This document shows, one piece after another, positions 9,010 to 20,508 of a stretch of 64,000 nt of DNA. Position 1 is the first letter of the stretch, and each line of letters opens with the position of its first letter. The notes under the pieces were generated by a model. It did no database searches, was not told the origin of the DNA, and saw only the letters and a program-made list of their open reading frames with translations. This stretch comes from Luteimonas endophytica (GTDB lineage Bacteria > Pseudomonadota > Gammaproteobacteria > Xanthomonadales > Xanthomonadaceae), in contig NZ_JARXRM010000025.1 in NCBI RefSeq assembly GCF_029887875.1, positions 124,001 through 188,000 on the forward strand. The letters are read 5' to 3'. Made by a program: the position numbers and the translations under genes.

Positions 9010-10344
9010 TCATTTTCCGATGCAGAACGCCGAAAAAATGTGACCGAGTAGATCGTCGGGCGCCACCCGGCCGGTGATGGCGCCCAGCTCGTCGTGGGCG
9101 CCACGCAGCGCCTCGGCCGCGAGCTCGAGCGTCTCGTCGCCCAGCGCGACACGGGCCGCCTCGAGCTCGCGCGCGGCTCGCCGCAGCGCTTCGACATGGC
9201 GAGCCCGAGCGCTGAACGCCCCCTCCGCCGGGGCTGCGCCGAGCGCCGCCTGGCGCAGCCGCCGGGCCAGCGCATCGAGACCGGCGCCGGTGCGTGCGGA
9301 GACCCGCAGCGCGTCCGGTTCCAGCGGCGGCTCGACGGCGGCGCCGAGCAGGTCGGCCTTGTTGTGCAGCCACAGCCGCTGCGGCACCCCCGCGAGCGCC
9401 TCGGCCACGGCGGCGCGACCGGCGGCGGGGTCGCGCGCGTCCAGGACCACCACCGCCAGGTCCGCGCGGGCCAGCTCGGCGGCGGCGCGGCGCATGCCCT
9501 CGCGCTCGACGGCGTCGCCACCCTCGCGCAGCCCGGCGGTGTCGACCAGGGTCAGCTCGATGCCGTCGACGCGCACCGTCTCGCGCAGCAGGTCGCGGGT
9601 GGTCCCGGCCACCTCGGCGACGATCGCGCGCTCGCTGCCCGCCAGGGCGTTCAGCAGCGAGCTCTTGCCGGCGTTGGGGGGGCCGACGATCACCGCGTGC
9701 AGACCGTCGCGCAGGCGCCTCCCGCGTTCGGTGGCCGCCGTCAGCTCGGCCATGGCTTCGACGGCGGCCTCCAGGGCGGCGCCCAGCGCCTCGCCGCCGA
9801 GGGTGTCGAGCGGTTCGTCGGCGAAGTCGATGCAGGCCTCCACCTGCACGCGCAGCGCCAACAGCTGGGCCGCCAGCGCTTCGACCCGCCGGGAGAACTC
9901 TCCTTCCAGCGAGCGCCGGGCGGCGCGCGCGGCATGGACATCGGCGGCGGCGATGAGGTCGGCAACCGCTTCCGCCTGGGCCAGATCGAGCCGGCCATTG
10001 AGAAAGGCGCGTTCGCTGAACTCGCCCGGCCGCGCCGGCCGCGCGCCGAGCGCGCAGCAGCGTTCGACCAGCAGCTGCAGTACCGGCTGGCTGCCGTGCG
10101 CCTGCAGTTCCGCCACGTGCTCGCCGGTGTAGCTGGCCGGCGCCCGGAACAGCAGCGCTAGGCCGTCGTCGACCGGTTCGCCGGCGGCGTCGCGGAAGCG
10201 GACGTGGTGGGCGTGGCGCGCACGCAGGCTGCGGCCGCAGATCGCCTCGGCGATGGCTGGCGCCGCCGGCCCGGACAGACGTACCACGCCGATCCCCCCG
10301 GCCCCGGGGGCGGTGGCGATGGCGACGATGGTGTCGTTGGTCAC
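9010..10344 (-). CDS. mnmE: tRNA uridine-5-carboxymethylaminomethyl modification GTPase MnmE
   Basis: A 444-residue protein. It has an N-terminal tetrahydrofolate-binding domain ([25 protein letters not shown]) and a helical domain with an inserted G domain: G1 [10 protein letters not shown]3 DTAG and G4 NKAD. The C-terminus is FCIGK, carrying the conserved Cys. With MnmG it modifies U34 of several tRNAs. Its position after yidC, in the order rpmH-rnpA-yidC-mnmE, is conserved in gammaproteobacteria. The 149-base gap to yidC shows nothing recognisable. Confidence 0.97.
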   Translation of the reverse strand: MTNDTIVAIATAPGAGGIGVVRLSGPAAPAIAEAICGRSLRARHAHHVRFRDAAGEPVDDGLALLFRAPASYTGEHVAELQAHGSQPVLQLLVERCCALGARPARPGEFSERAFLNGRLDLAQAEAVADLIAAADVHAARAARRSLEGEFSRRVEALAAQLLALRVQVEACIDFADEPLDTLGGEALGAALEAAVEAMAELTAATERGRRLRDGLHAVIVGPPNAGKSSLLNALAGSERAIVAEVAGTTRDLLRETVRVDGIELTLVDTAGLREGGDAVEREGMRRAAAELARADLAVVVLDARDPAAGRAAVAEALAGVPQRLWLHNKADLLGAAVEPPLEPDALRVSARTGAGLDALARRLRQAALGAAPAEGAFSARARHVEALRRAARELEAARVALGDETLELAAEALRGAHDELGAITGRVAPDDLLGHIFSAFCIGK

Positions 10345-10493
10345 GGTGGCAGGCAGGGTCTATGCGCGCAGAGAGACGGCACGTGGCGGCGCCCGGAAGC
10401 GCCGGCCGAACCGGGCGGCGTCGGCCGGCGGACCGCGATGCCGAGTCCCCGGGGCCGCCGGCGCCCGGCCAGCGCGGTGGCGGCCAGCGGCGC

Positions 10494-12197
10494 TCAGGCC
10501 TTCGCCGGCCGGTCGCTGTACTTGCGGATGAACCACCACTGCTGGGCCAGCCCGAGCAGCCCGTTGGTGACCCAGTACAGCACCAGGCCCGCCGGGAAGA
10601 AGATCATCACCGCGCCGAACACCACCGGCATCAGCTGCATCATGCGCTGCTGCATCGGGTCCATGCCGGTCATCGGGGTGAGTTTCTGGGTGGCCCACAT
10701 CACCGCGATGTTGATCACCGGAAGGATGAAGTACGGATCGCGCGCGGTCAGGTCCTGGATCCACAGCATCCACGGCGCGTGCCGCAGCTCCACAGATTCG
10801 AGCAGCACCCAGTACAGGGCGAAGAAGATCGGCATCTGCAGCAGGATCGGCAGGCATCCGCCGACCGGGTTGATCTTCTCCTTCTTGTACAGCTCCATCA
10901 TCGCCATCTGGAACTTCTGGCGATCGTCGCCGTAGCGCTCCTTGAGCTGGGCGATGCGCGGCTGGAACTTGCGCATCCGCGCCATCGACTTGTACTGCGC
11001 GGCCGAGAGCGGATACAGCGCGGCCTTGACCACCACCACCAGGCCGACGATCGCCCAGCCCCAGTTGTTGAACAAGCCGTGCATCTTGTCGAGCAGCCAG
11101 AACAGCCACTCGCCGAGGAACGCGAACACCGCGAACCGCGAGTAGTCGACCGCGCGGTCGAGTCCGCGGACTTCCTGGGCGTTGATCTGCTGCACCAGCT
11201 TGGGCCCGACCCACAGCCGTGCGCTGGTCGTCGCCTGCTGGCCGGCGGCCACGCTGAGGCCCGGGCCGACCTCGCGGATCAGGTGCCGCGGGCCGTCGAC
11301 GTGCAGCGAGATCGTGGTCTCGGCTTCGGGCTCGGGGATCCAGGCGCTGAAGAAGTGGTGCTGGAGCATCGCGATCCAGCTTTCCCGGGCTTCCAGGTTG
11401 AGCGGGCCGTCGTCGGCGAAATCGCCGAAGGTGCGCCTGCCGTACCCCTCGCCGTCGCTGTACCAGGTGGCGCCGCTGAAGCTGAAGGATTCCGGGTTGG
11501 TCATGCCGCGCTTGACCGCCGGGGGCACCCGCGTCAGCTGCCGGTAGACGAAGCCCTGCCAGGGGTCGGCGCCGGCGTTGACCACGGTGTCCTGGACGTC
11601 GATCGCGTAGGAGCCGCGGCGCACCGTGAAGGTGCGGCGGATGGTCACGCCATCGGGTCCGCGCCACAGGAACGGCACGCTCACCTCGCCGGCGCCTTCG
11701 ACCACCCGGTAGGCGCGCTCGCCGCCTTCCGGGACGAACCCGCTCTCGTGGTTGGGGGCGGCGCTGGCCGCGCTCACCCAGCCGCTCTGCGCGGCGTAGT
11801 AGCCGGCAGGATCGCTGTCGAACAGCTTGACCGGCGGGCTGCCCTCGTCGCGGGTCTGGGGATAGCCCAGCAGCGCGGCGTCGACCACGTTGCCGGCGCG
11901 CAGGGTGAGCTGCAGCACGTCGCTGGTCACGGTGACCGCCGCATCGCCGGCATCCGTCGCGGCCGCCTGCATCCCCGGTTCCGGAACCGCGGCCGCGGAT
12001 GGCGCCACCGGGCCCTGCGGGGCCGCCGGGATCGCGCCGCTGCCGCCGTCCGTTGCCGGTGCGGCCGGCGTCGCCCCGGCGCTCTGGCCGCTCGGCGCGA
12101 CTTCCGGCAACGCTGCCTTGTCCCGGTTCCACTCCATCCACAGCAGCGTCGCCACCATCAGCCAGGCGAGGATCAGGAAGGTACGGGTCTGGTTCAT
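10494..12197 (-). CDS. yidC: Membrane protein insertase YidC
   Basis: A 567-residue inner-membrane insertase. It has an N-terminal membrane anchor ([19 protein letters not shown]), a Pro/Ala linker, a large periplasmic beta domain (~80-330) and the conserved 60KD_IMP core with five C-terminal transmembrane helices ([44 protein letters not shown]). The start at 12197 ([10 protein letters not shown]) is the usual one. It assists SecYEG and independently inserts small membrane proteins. It begins only 13 bases after rnpA, leaving no room for yidD, which often sits there in other gammaproteobacteria. Confidence 0.97.
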   Translation of the reverse strand: MNQTRTFLILAWLMVATLLWMEWNRDKAALPEVAPSGQSAGATPAAPATDGGSGAIPAAPQGPVAPSAAAVPEPGMQAAATDAGDAAVTVTSDVLQLTLRAGNVVDAALLGYPQTRDEGSPPVKLFDSDPAGYYAAQSGWVSAASAAPNHESGFVPEGGERAYRVVEGAGEVSVPFLWRGPDGVTIRRTFTVRRGSYAIDVQDTVVNAGADPWQGFVYRQLTRVPPAVKRGMTNPESFSFSGATWYSDGEGYGRRTFGDFADDGPLNLEARESWIAMLQHHFFSAWIPEPEAETTISLHVDGPRHLIREVGPGLSVAAGQQATTSARLWVGPKLVQQINAQEVRGLDRAVDYSRFAVFAFLGEWLFWLLDKMHGLFNNWGWAIVGLVVVVKAALYPLSAAQYKSMARMRKFQPRIAQLKERYGDDRQKFQMAMMELYKKEKINPVGGCLPILLQMPIFFALYWVLLESVELRHAPWMLWIQDLTARDPYFILPVINIAVMWATQKLTPMTGMDPMQQRMMQLMPVVFGAVMIFFPAGLVLYWVTNGLLGLAQQWWFIRKYSDRPAKA

Positions 12198-12210
12198 CAG
12201 GCAGGCAGGC

Positions 12211-12639
12211 TCATTCGCCGGAAGCGGCCGGCGTGGGGGCGGGGATCGGATCGCACGCGGAGGAAGCGCCGGGCATTGTGCCGCCCGGGGGCGGTGGCGG
12301 CAACGCGGCGGCCCTGGCGAGCACCGACACCATCGCGGCCCGCAGCAGCGCGGATGCGGTATTCGCGGCGGCCGGACGCGCCACCACCACATAGGCGCCG
12401 GGGCGCAGCCGTGGGCGCAACGCACGGAACTGTTCGCGCAGCGCGCGCTTGATGCGGTTGCGGCCGACCGCGGTGGCGTCCACCTTGCGCGACACCGCCA
12501 GGCCGAGCCGCGGCGGCGCGCCGTCGTCGAGCCAGTGCAGCGCCAGCAGCGGCGCTGCGGTGCGGCGGCCCTGCTTGAAGACCCGGTCGAAATCGGCGCG
12601 CGCGCGCACCCGGGCCTGCCTGGGGAAGCGGGCGGTCAT
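12211..12639 (-). CDS. rnpA: Ribonuclease P protein component
   Basis: A 142-residue basic protein with the RNase P motif [28 protein letters not shown]. It binds M1 RNA to mature tRNA 5' ends. A Pro/Ala-rich C-terminal tail of about 30 residues makes it somewhat longer than the typical ~120 residues. It lies 55 bases downstream of rpmH in the standard order. Confidence 0.96.
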   Translation of the reverse strand: MTARFPRQARVRARADFDRVFKQGRRTAAPLLALHWLDDGAPPRLGLAVSRKVDATAVGRNRIKRALREQFRALRPRLRPGAYVVVARPAAANTASALLRAAMVSVLARAAALPPPPPGGTMPGASSACDPIPAPTPAASGE

Positions 12640-12694
12640 CGGAAGGTGGAAGCTGGGGACCGGGCCGCCAGCGGGCGGCCACGCGGGCGACGGA

Positions 12695-12835
12695 TCAGGC
12701 CGTCAGGCGCTTGCGCCCCTTGGCGCGGCGGCGGGCCAGGATCTTGCGGCCGTCGGCGGTCTTCATGCGGGCACGGAAGCCGTGGTCGCGCTTGCGCTTG
12801 AGGTTGCTGGGCTGGTAGGTGCGCTTGGTGGCCAT
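12695..12835 (-). CDS. rpmH: 50S ribosomal protein L34
   Basis: A 46-residue very basic protein ([20 protein letters not shown]...[11 protein letters not shown]), the standard L34 of the large ribosomal subunit. It is the first gene of the rpmH-rnpA-yidC-mnmE run and is divergent from dnaA, the usual origin layout. Confidence 0.98.
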   Translation of the reverse strand: MATKRTYQPSNLKRKRDHGFRARMKTADGRKILARRRAKGRKRLTA

Positions 12836-12874
12836 GGTGACGCTCTCGTGCAGACGCAACGGAAAGAACCGGCG

Positions 12875-12904
12875 ATTCTAGCCGGCGGGCCGCACGAGGG
12901 TCAA
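12875..12904 (-). promoter_or_regulatory. Sigma-70 promoter of rpmH
   Basis: On the minus strand, TTGACC (12904-12899) is followed after 18 bases by TAGAAT (12880-12875), about 40 bases before the rpmH start. Both hexamers are one or two changes from consensus, fitting a highly expressed ribosomal gene. Confidence 0.65.
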
Positions 12905-13053
12905 CCGCGCTGCCGGGCCCGGCCCCGCGGGAGCGGCTGGCAATGGTAGCCCCGGGGGGGCGGTGGTAGGCTGCGCGATCACACCCGATGCCCGCCCGCG
13001 CCGCGACGCCTGCCGTTGTCCGGCGCCTTCGCCGACGCTGGACGCAACACTCG

Positions 13054-14370
13054 ATGGATGCATGGCCCCGCTGTCTCGAACGCCTCGAAGCCGAATTGCC
13101 GGCCGAGGATGTCCACACCTGGCTGAAACCGCTGCAGGCCACGCGCCGCGACCACACCACCGTGCTGTACGCGCCCAACGCCTTCGTCCGCGACGAGGTC
13201 CGCGCCCGCTACCTGACCCGCATCCGCGAACTGCTCGGGCACTTCGGCGATAGCGACGAGGTGGCGTTGGAGATCGGTTCGCTGCCGCGCGCGGTGGCGC
13301 TGGATACCCAGCCGGTGATGGCGCCGGCGCCGGTGGCCGAGGCGTTCCACGGCAACCTGGATACCCACTACACGTTCGACAATTTCGTCGAGGGCCGCAG
13401 CAACCAGCTCGGCCGCGCGGCCGCCTGGCAGGCGGCGCAGAAGCCCGGCGACCGCACCCACAACCCGCTGCTGCTGTACGGCAGCACCGGCCTGGGCAAG
13501 ACCCACCTGATGTTCGCGGCCGGCAACGAGATGCGCCGGCAGAACCCCGCGGTGCGGGTCCTCTACTTGCGTTCGGAGCAGTTCTTCAGCGCGATGATGC
13601 GGGCGCTGCAGGACAAGGCGATGGACGGTTTCAAGCGCCATTTCCAGCAGGTCGACGCGCTGCTGATCGACGACATCCAGTTCTTCGCCGGCAAGGAGCG
13701 CACCCAGGAGGAGTTCTTCCACACCTTCAACGCGCTGTTCGACGGCCGCCAGCAGATCATCATGACCTGCGACCGCTTCCCCCGCGAAGTGGAAGGCCTG
13801 GAGCCGCGGCTGAAGTCGCGCCTGGCCTGGGGCCTCTCGGTGGCGATCGACCCACCCGATTTCGAGACCCGGGCGCAGATCGTGCTGTCCAAGGCGCGCG
13901 AGCGCGGCGCCCAGATCCCCGAGGACGTGGCGTTCCTGATCGCCAAGAAGATGCGCTCCAACGTGCGCGACCTCGAGGGCGCGCTCAACACCCTGACCGC
14001 GCGCGCCAACTTCACCGGCCGCAGCATCACGCCGGAGTTCGCCCAGGAAACCCTGCGCGACCTGCTGCGGGCGCAGATGCACAGCGTCGGCATCGCCAAT
14101 ATCCAGAAGACCGTGGCAGACTACTACGGCCTGCAGATCAAGGACCTGCTGTCCAAGCGTCGTACCCGTTCGCTGGCCCGCCCCCGCCAGGTGGCGATGG
14201 CGCTGGCCAAGGAGTTGACCGAGCACAGCCTGCCCGAGATCGGCGACGCGTTCGCGGGACGCGACCACACCACCGTGCTGCACGCCTGCAGGCAGATCAA
14301 GACCCTGCAGGAGACCGACGGAAAGCTGCGGGAGGACTGGGACAAGCTGATCCGCAAGCTCAGTGAATAG
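13054..14370 (+). CDS. dnaA: Chromosomal replication initiator DnaA
   Basis: A 438-residue AAA+ initiator. It has N-terminal domain I ([24 protein letters not shown]), a short linker, Walker A GSTGLGKT, Walker [10 protein letters not shown], sensor region [15 protein letters not shown] and the DnaA-box-binding signature [15 protein letters not shown] in domain IV. The ATG at 13054 gives the N-terminus seen in Xanthomonas proteins; a second ATG at 13058 is out of frame. It binds DnaA boxes and melts oriC, here located immediately downstream. Confidence 0.97.
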   Translation: MDAWPRCLERLEAELPAEDVHTWLKPLQATRRDHTTVLYAPNAFVRDEVRARYLTRIRELLGHFGDSDEVALEIGSLPRAVALDTQPVMAPAPVAEAFHGNLDTHYTFDNFVEGRSNQLGRAAAWQAAQKPGDRTHNPLLLYGSTGLGKTHLMFAAGNEMRRQNPAVRVLYLRSEQFFSAMMRALQDKAMDGFKRHFQQVDALLIDDIQFFAGKERTQEEFFHTFNALFDGRQQIIMTCDRFPREVEGLEPRLKSRLAWGLSVAIDPPDFETRAQIVLSKARERGAQIPEDVAFLIAKKMRSNVRDLEGALNTLTARANFTGRSITPEFAQETLRDLLRAQMHSVGIANIQKTVADYYGLQIKDLLSKRRTRSLARPRQVAMALAKELTEHSLPEIGDAFAGRDHTTVLHACRQIKTLQETDGKLREDWDKLIRKLSE

Positions 14371-14628
14371 GCGGCCGGGTGCGTGCTGGATGCTGGGGAC
14401 AAGGCCCCCGGAGGCCTGTGGACAAGCTGGGGAGCGAAACCGCCCCGCAGAACTGTCCACAGGTTGCCAGCCCGGGCAGGAACGGTTATCCACCCGGTTG
14501 CCGGTAGAAAATTTCTTTCAAATTCAAGTGTTTATATGAGTTATCGCCCGATTTTCCGGGCTCCATCACCACCAGCTTTCTGATTTATCCAATCTTTTGG
14601 AACCAGGGCATCGGGAGACAGGACCGGC
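14371..14628. other. oriC: Chromosomal origin of replication (oriC), dnaA-dnaN intergenic region
   Basis: The region contains DnaA-box-like nonamers: TGTGGACAA at 14417-14425 (TTGTCCACA on the minus strand), CTGTCCACA at 14453, TTATCCACC at 14486 and TTATCCAAT at 14585. An AT-rich stretch around 14506-14545, in DNA otherwise near 70% GC, could serve as the unwinding element. The dnaA-dnaN interval is the origin location known in Xanthomonas. The dnaN promoter must also lie here. Confidence 0.8.
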
Positions 14629-15729
14629 ATGCGCTTCAGTCTGCAACGCGAAGTGTTTCTGAAACCGTTGGCGCAGGTGGTCAACGTCGTCGAACGCCGG
14701 CAGACCCTGCCGGTGCTGGCCAATCTGCTCGCCCAGGTGAGCGACGGGCGGCTGTCGCTGACCGGGACCGACCTCGAGGTCGAGATGGTCGCGAGGACCC
14801 CGGTCGACGATGCCCAGGATGGCGAGACCACGATCCCGGCGCGCAAGCTGTTCGAGATCGTCCGTGCCCTGCCCGACGGCAGCAAGGTCACGGTGTCGCA
14901 GTCCGGCGACAAGGTCACGGTGCAGGCGGGTCGCAGCCGCTTCACTCTGGCGAGCCTGCCCGCCAACGACTTCCCGGCGATCGACGACGTCGAGACCACC
15001 GAGCGGGTCCAGGTGCCGGAGGCGGTGCTCAAGGAGCTGATCGAGCGCACCGCCTTCGCGATGGCGCAGCAGGACGTGCGCTACTACCTCAACGGCTTGC
15101 TGTTCGACCTCGGCGACCGCCGCTTGCGCTGTGTCGCCACCGACGGCCATCGCCTGGCGCTTTGCGAAGCGGAACTGGAAGCCACGGTCGCTACCAAGCG
15201 CCAGATCATCGTGCCGCGAAAGGGCGTACAGGAGCTGCAGCGGCTGCTCGAGGGCGGCGACCGCGAGCTCGAACTGGAGATGGACCGCAGCCACCTGCGG
15301 GTCAAGCGCGACGATGTCACCTTCACCAGCAAGCTGATCGATGGCCGCTTTCCCGACTACGAGGCGGTGATTCCGATCGGCGCGGATCGCGAAGTCAGGA
15401 TCGACCGCGAGGTGCTGCGCGCCTCGCTGCAGCGCGCCGCGATCCTGTCCAACGAGAAGTATCGCGGCGTGCGGGTGGAGGTGTCGCCGGGGCTGCTGAA
15501 GATCAGTGCCCACAACCCCGAGCAGGAAGAGGCCCAGGAGGAAGTCGAGGCGGACACCAGCGTCGACGACCTGGCCGTGGGCTTCAACGTGAACTACCTG
15601 CTGGATGCACTTTCCGCCCTGCGCGAGGAACACGTGGTCCTGCAGTTGCGCGATGCCAACTCCTCCGCGTTGGTGCGCGAGGCCGGCAACGAGCGCTGCC
15701 GCCACGTGGTGATGCCGTTGCGCCTGTGA
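14629..15729 (+). CDS. dnaN: DNA polymerase III beta subunit (sliding clamp)
   Basis: A 366-residue protein of normal length with three clamp domains (start MRFSLQREVFLKPLAQVVNVVERRQTLPVLAN, end CRHVVMPLRL). It forms the dimeric ring that tethers polymerase III to DNA. A GGGAGA ribosome-binding site precedes the ATG, and a hairpin terminator with a T run follows the gene. Confidence 0.98.
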   Translation: MRFSLQREVFLKPLAQVVNVVERRQTLPVLANLLAQVSDGRLSLTGTDLEVEMVARTPVDDAQDGETTIPARKLFEIVRALPDGSKVTVSQSGDKVTVQAGRSRFTLASLPANDFPAIDDVETTERVQVPEAVLKELIERTAFAMAQQDVRYYLNGLLFDLGDRRLRCVATDGHRLALCEAELEATVATKRQIIVPRKGVQELQRLLEGGDRELELEMDRSHLRVKRDDVTFTSKLIDGRFPDYEAVIPIGADREVRIDREVLRASLQRAAILSNEKYRGVRVEVSPGLLKISAHNPEQEEAQEEVEADTSVDDLAVGFNVNYLLDALSALREEHVVLQLRDANSSALVREAGNERCRHVVMPLRL

Positions 15730-15738
15730 CGCCGCCGA

Positions 15739-15754
15739 GGTTCCACGTGAAACG
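15739..15754. promoter_or_regulatory. parS-like site 1 (imperfect)
   Basis: GGTTCCACGTGAAACG matches the ParB-binding consensus TGTTYCACGTGRAACA at 14 of 16 positions; only the outermost base on each side differs. It lies between dnaN and recF, a few hundred bases from two perfect sites. Confidence 0.6.
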
Positions 15755-15756
15755 CG

Positions 15757-15782
15757 AACGCCCGGCCTGGTCCGGGCGTTTT
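15757..15782 (+). terminator. Intrinsic terminator after dnaN
   Basis: AACGCCCGG-CCTGGT-CCGGGCGTT forms a 9-bp GC-rich stem followed by TT. It separates dnaN from recF, implying recF has its own promoter or relies on read-through. Confidence 0.75.
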
Positions 15783-15808
15783 GCCATTCAGCCAACTCGG
15801 AGCGGCCG

Positions 15809-16894
15809 ATGCGGGTGACCCGCCTGCACGTGCGCAATCTGCGCAGGCTCGAGAGCATCGAGCTCGAACCGGGGCCGGGGCTCAACTTCCTGATAGGCGA
15901 CAACGGAGCCGGCAAGACCAGCGTGCTCGAGGCCCTGCATCTGATGGCCTACGGGCGCAGTTTCCGGGGCCGGGTCCGCGACGGGCTGGTGCGTAGCGGC
16001 TGCCCGGCGCTGGAAGTGTTCGTGGAGTGGATCGAGCGGCAGTGCGGGCAGCCGCGCCGTGCCGGCTTGCGCCATGCCGGCGGCGACTGGAGCGGCCGCC
16101 TCGATGGCGAGGCGGTGGCGCAGCTGGGGGATCTGTGCGCCGCGCTGGCCGTGGTGAGCTTCGAGCCGGGCAGCCACGCGCTGATTTCCGGAGGCGGCGA
16201 ACCGCGCCGGCGCTTCGTCGACTGGGGTCTGTTTCACGTGGAACAGGATTTCCTCGCGGTGTGGCGTCGCTACGCACGTGCCCTGCGCCAGCGCAATGCC
16301 CTGCTGAAGTCGCTTGCCCCGACCGACCAGCTCGAGGCCTGGGACCGGGAACTCGCGCTGGCGGGCGAGCCGCTGACCGCCGCGCGGCAGCGCTACCTCG
16401 AGCGGCTCGAACCGCTACTGCGGGAGGCCGTCGCCGGGCTGGCGCCGATGCTCGGTACGGCGACGCTGCAGCTGCAGCCAGGTTGGCGCCGCGACGAGCT
16501 TCCGCTGGAGGATGCGCTGCTGCTGGCGCGCGACCGCGACCGCGCGCTCGGGCACACCTCGGTGGGACCCCATCGTGCCGACTGGCGGCTCGGCTTCAGT
16601 AGCGCCCCGAACCGCGAGCCGCTGTCGCGGGGACAGACCAAGCTGGCCGCCCTGGCCTGCCTGGTCGCCCAGGCCCGCGACTACGCCGCCTGCCGCGGCG
16701 AATGGCCGGTGATGGTGCTCGACGACCTCGCCTCGGAGCTCGACAGGACGCACCGCCAGCGGGTGCTTGCGACGCTGCGCGAGGGCGGCGCCCAGGTGTT
16801 CGTGAGCGGCACCGACTGGCCGGACACCCAGCTGCCCGGGCTGGGCCAGGCCAACCTGTTCCACGTGGAACAGGGGCGGGTGGCGCCGGCCTGA
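15809..16894 (+). CDS. recF: DNA replication/repair protein RecF
   Basis: A 361-residue SMC-like ATPase with Walker A GDNGAGKTS, ABC-type signature region LSRGQTKLAALACL and Walker B VMVLDDLASELD. It loads RecA at single-strand gaps with RecO and RecR. The gene contains two perfect parS sequences that both encode the hexapeptide LFHVEQ. The first falls in a conserved RecF segment (WGLFHVE), so the two functions coexist in the same codons. Confidence 0.97.
   Translation: MRVTRLHVRNLRRLESIELEPGPGLNFLIGDNGAGKTSVLEALHLMAYGRSFRGRVRDGLVRSGCPALEVFVEWIERQCGQPRRAGLRHAGGDWSGRLDGEAVAQLGDLCAALAVVSFEPGSHALISGGGEPRRRFVDWGLFHVEQDFLAVWRRYARALRQRNALLKSLAPTDQLEAWDRELALAGEPLTAARQRYLERLEPLLREAVAGLAPMLGTATLQLQPGWRRDELPLEDALLLARDRDRALGHTSVGPHRADWRLGFSSAPNREPLSRGQTKLAALACLVAQARDYAACRGEWPVMVLDDLASELDRTHRQRVLATLREGGAQVFVSGTDWPDTQLPGLGQANLFHVEQGRVAPA
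16230..16245. promoter_or_regulatory. parS: parS site 2 (perfect), inside recF
   Basis: TGTTTCACGTGGAACA fits the ParB site consensus at all 16 positions and is near-palindromic around CACGTG. It is located within the recF coding sequence, about 1.7 kb from oriC. Confidence 0.85.
16857..16872. promoter_or_regulatory. parS: parS site 3 (perfect palindrome), end of recF
   Basis: TGTTCCACGTGGAACA is a perfect 16-bp palindrome identical to the parS sequence known from Pseudomonas aeruginosa. It lies in the last codons of recF. With the two sites upstream it forms a cluster spanning about 1.1 kb. Confidence 0.88.
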
Positions 16895-16927
16895 CCGGTC
16901 CGCGGCGCGGTTGGCGCATCGCCCGGA

Positions 16928-16936
16928 TGCTATAAT
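16928..16936 (+). promoter_or_regulatory. Extended -10 promoter of gyrB
   Basis: TGCTATAAT is a perfect extended -10 (TGN-TATAAT) about 80 bases before the gyrB ATG. No strong -35 is visible at 17 bases, which extended -10 promoters tolerate. Confidence 0.7.
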
Positions 16937-16957
16937 CGACCGGTTGCGCCCCTATAG

Positions 16958-19477
<2,520 letters not shown>

Positions 19478-19616
19478 GCGAAGCGGTCATTGCGGTGCCA
19501 TGTTCGGCGCGTAGCATCGGTGCGCCTGCGTCCGGGCCCCGCGGTGCTCCGGCGTTTGACGAATTTTTAATCTGGGCCGGTCTACAACGGCCCCCTTGCC
19601 TCCCCAGAAGCCCGCC

Positions 19617-20423
19617 ATGAAACCGTTCCTGCTCGCGCTCGGTGCCGTCGTCGTGCTGGCGGCCTGCGCCACGACCACCTCGCCGACCGGGCGCACCCAG
19701 TACGTCGGCGCGGTGCCGGAGGCGCAGCTCGACCAGCTCGGCAGCCAGGCCTTCGCCGAAATGAAGGCCAAACAGAAGCTGAGCAACGATCGCCGCCAGA
19801 CCGCCTACGTCGGCTGCGTGGTCAACGCCATCGTCGCCCAGCTGCCGGCGCAGTCCCGGCAGATCGGCTGGGAATCCGCGGTCTTCGCCGACGACAATCC
19901 CAATGCCTTCGCCCTGCCGGGCGGCAAGGTCGGCGTCTACACCGGGATCTTCAGCGTGGCCCGCAACCAGGACCAGCTGGCGGCGGTGATCGCCCACGAG
20001 ATCGGCCACGTGATCTCGCGCCACCACGACGAGCGCATCACCCGCCAGGCCGGCGCCAGCGGCGCGCTGCAGGTGGTCGGCGCGCTGCTGGGTTCGCGCT
20101 ACGGCGAAGGCGTCGGCAATGCCGCGGTGCAGGGCGGAAGCATCGCCGCCCAGGCCGGGTTCCTGCTGCCCGGTTCGCGCACCCAGGAGAGCGAGGCCGA
20201 CGTGGTCGGCCAGCGGCTGATGGCCAGCGCGGGGTTCGATCCGCGCGCGGCGGTCAATCTGTGGCAGAACATGATCGCCGCCGGGGGCAGCCGCCCGCCG
20301 CAGTGGCTGTCCACCCACCCCGATCCGCAGAGCCGCATCGGCGAACTCCAGTCGCGTGCCGCCAGCCTGATGCCGGCCTACGAACAGGCGCGCTCCGCGG
20401 GGCGGGTTCCCCGTTGCGGTTGA
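19617..20423 (+). CDS. M48-family zinc metalloprotease lipoprotein (LoiP-like)
   Basis: A 268-residue predicted outer-membrane lipoprotein: signal peptide with lipobox VLAAC, an M48 domain with zinc motif HEIGHV and downstream glutamate ligand in QESEADVVG, and GGKVGVYTGIF before the active site. Its length and layout fit LoiP/YcaL-type quality-control proteases that degrade misfolded outer-membrane proteins. The start at 19617 is chosen because a few codons upstream would spoil the signal peptide. The 139-base gap from gyrB holds no clear terminator. Confidence 0.88.
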   Translation: MKPFLLALGAVVVLAACATTTSPTGRTQYVGAVPEAQLDQLGSQAFAEMKAKQKLSNDRRQTAYVGCVVNAIVAQLPAQSRQIGWESAVFADDNPNAFALPGGKVGVYTGIFSVARNQDQLAAVIAHEIGHVISRHHDERITRQAGASGALQVVGALLGSRYGEGVGNAAVQGGSIAAQAGFLLPGSRTQESEADVVGQRLMASAGFDPRAAVNLWQNMIAAGGSRPPQWLSTHPDPQSRIGELQSRAASLMPAYEQARSAGRVPRCG

Positions 20424-20508
20424 CCGCGCGGGCCGGGCGAAGCATCGTCGCCGTACCGATTCCGATACCCGGCGGACGCCGGTCCAGCAACGACAGAAAG
20501 GTGAAGCA

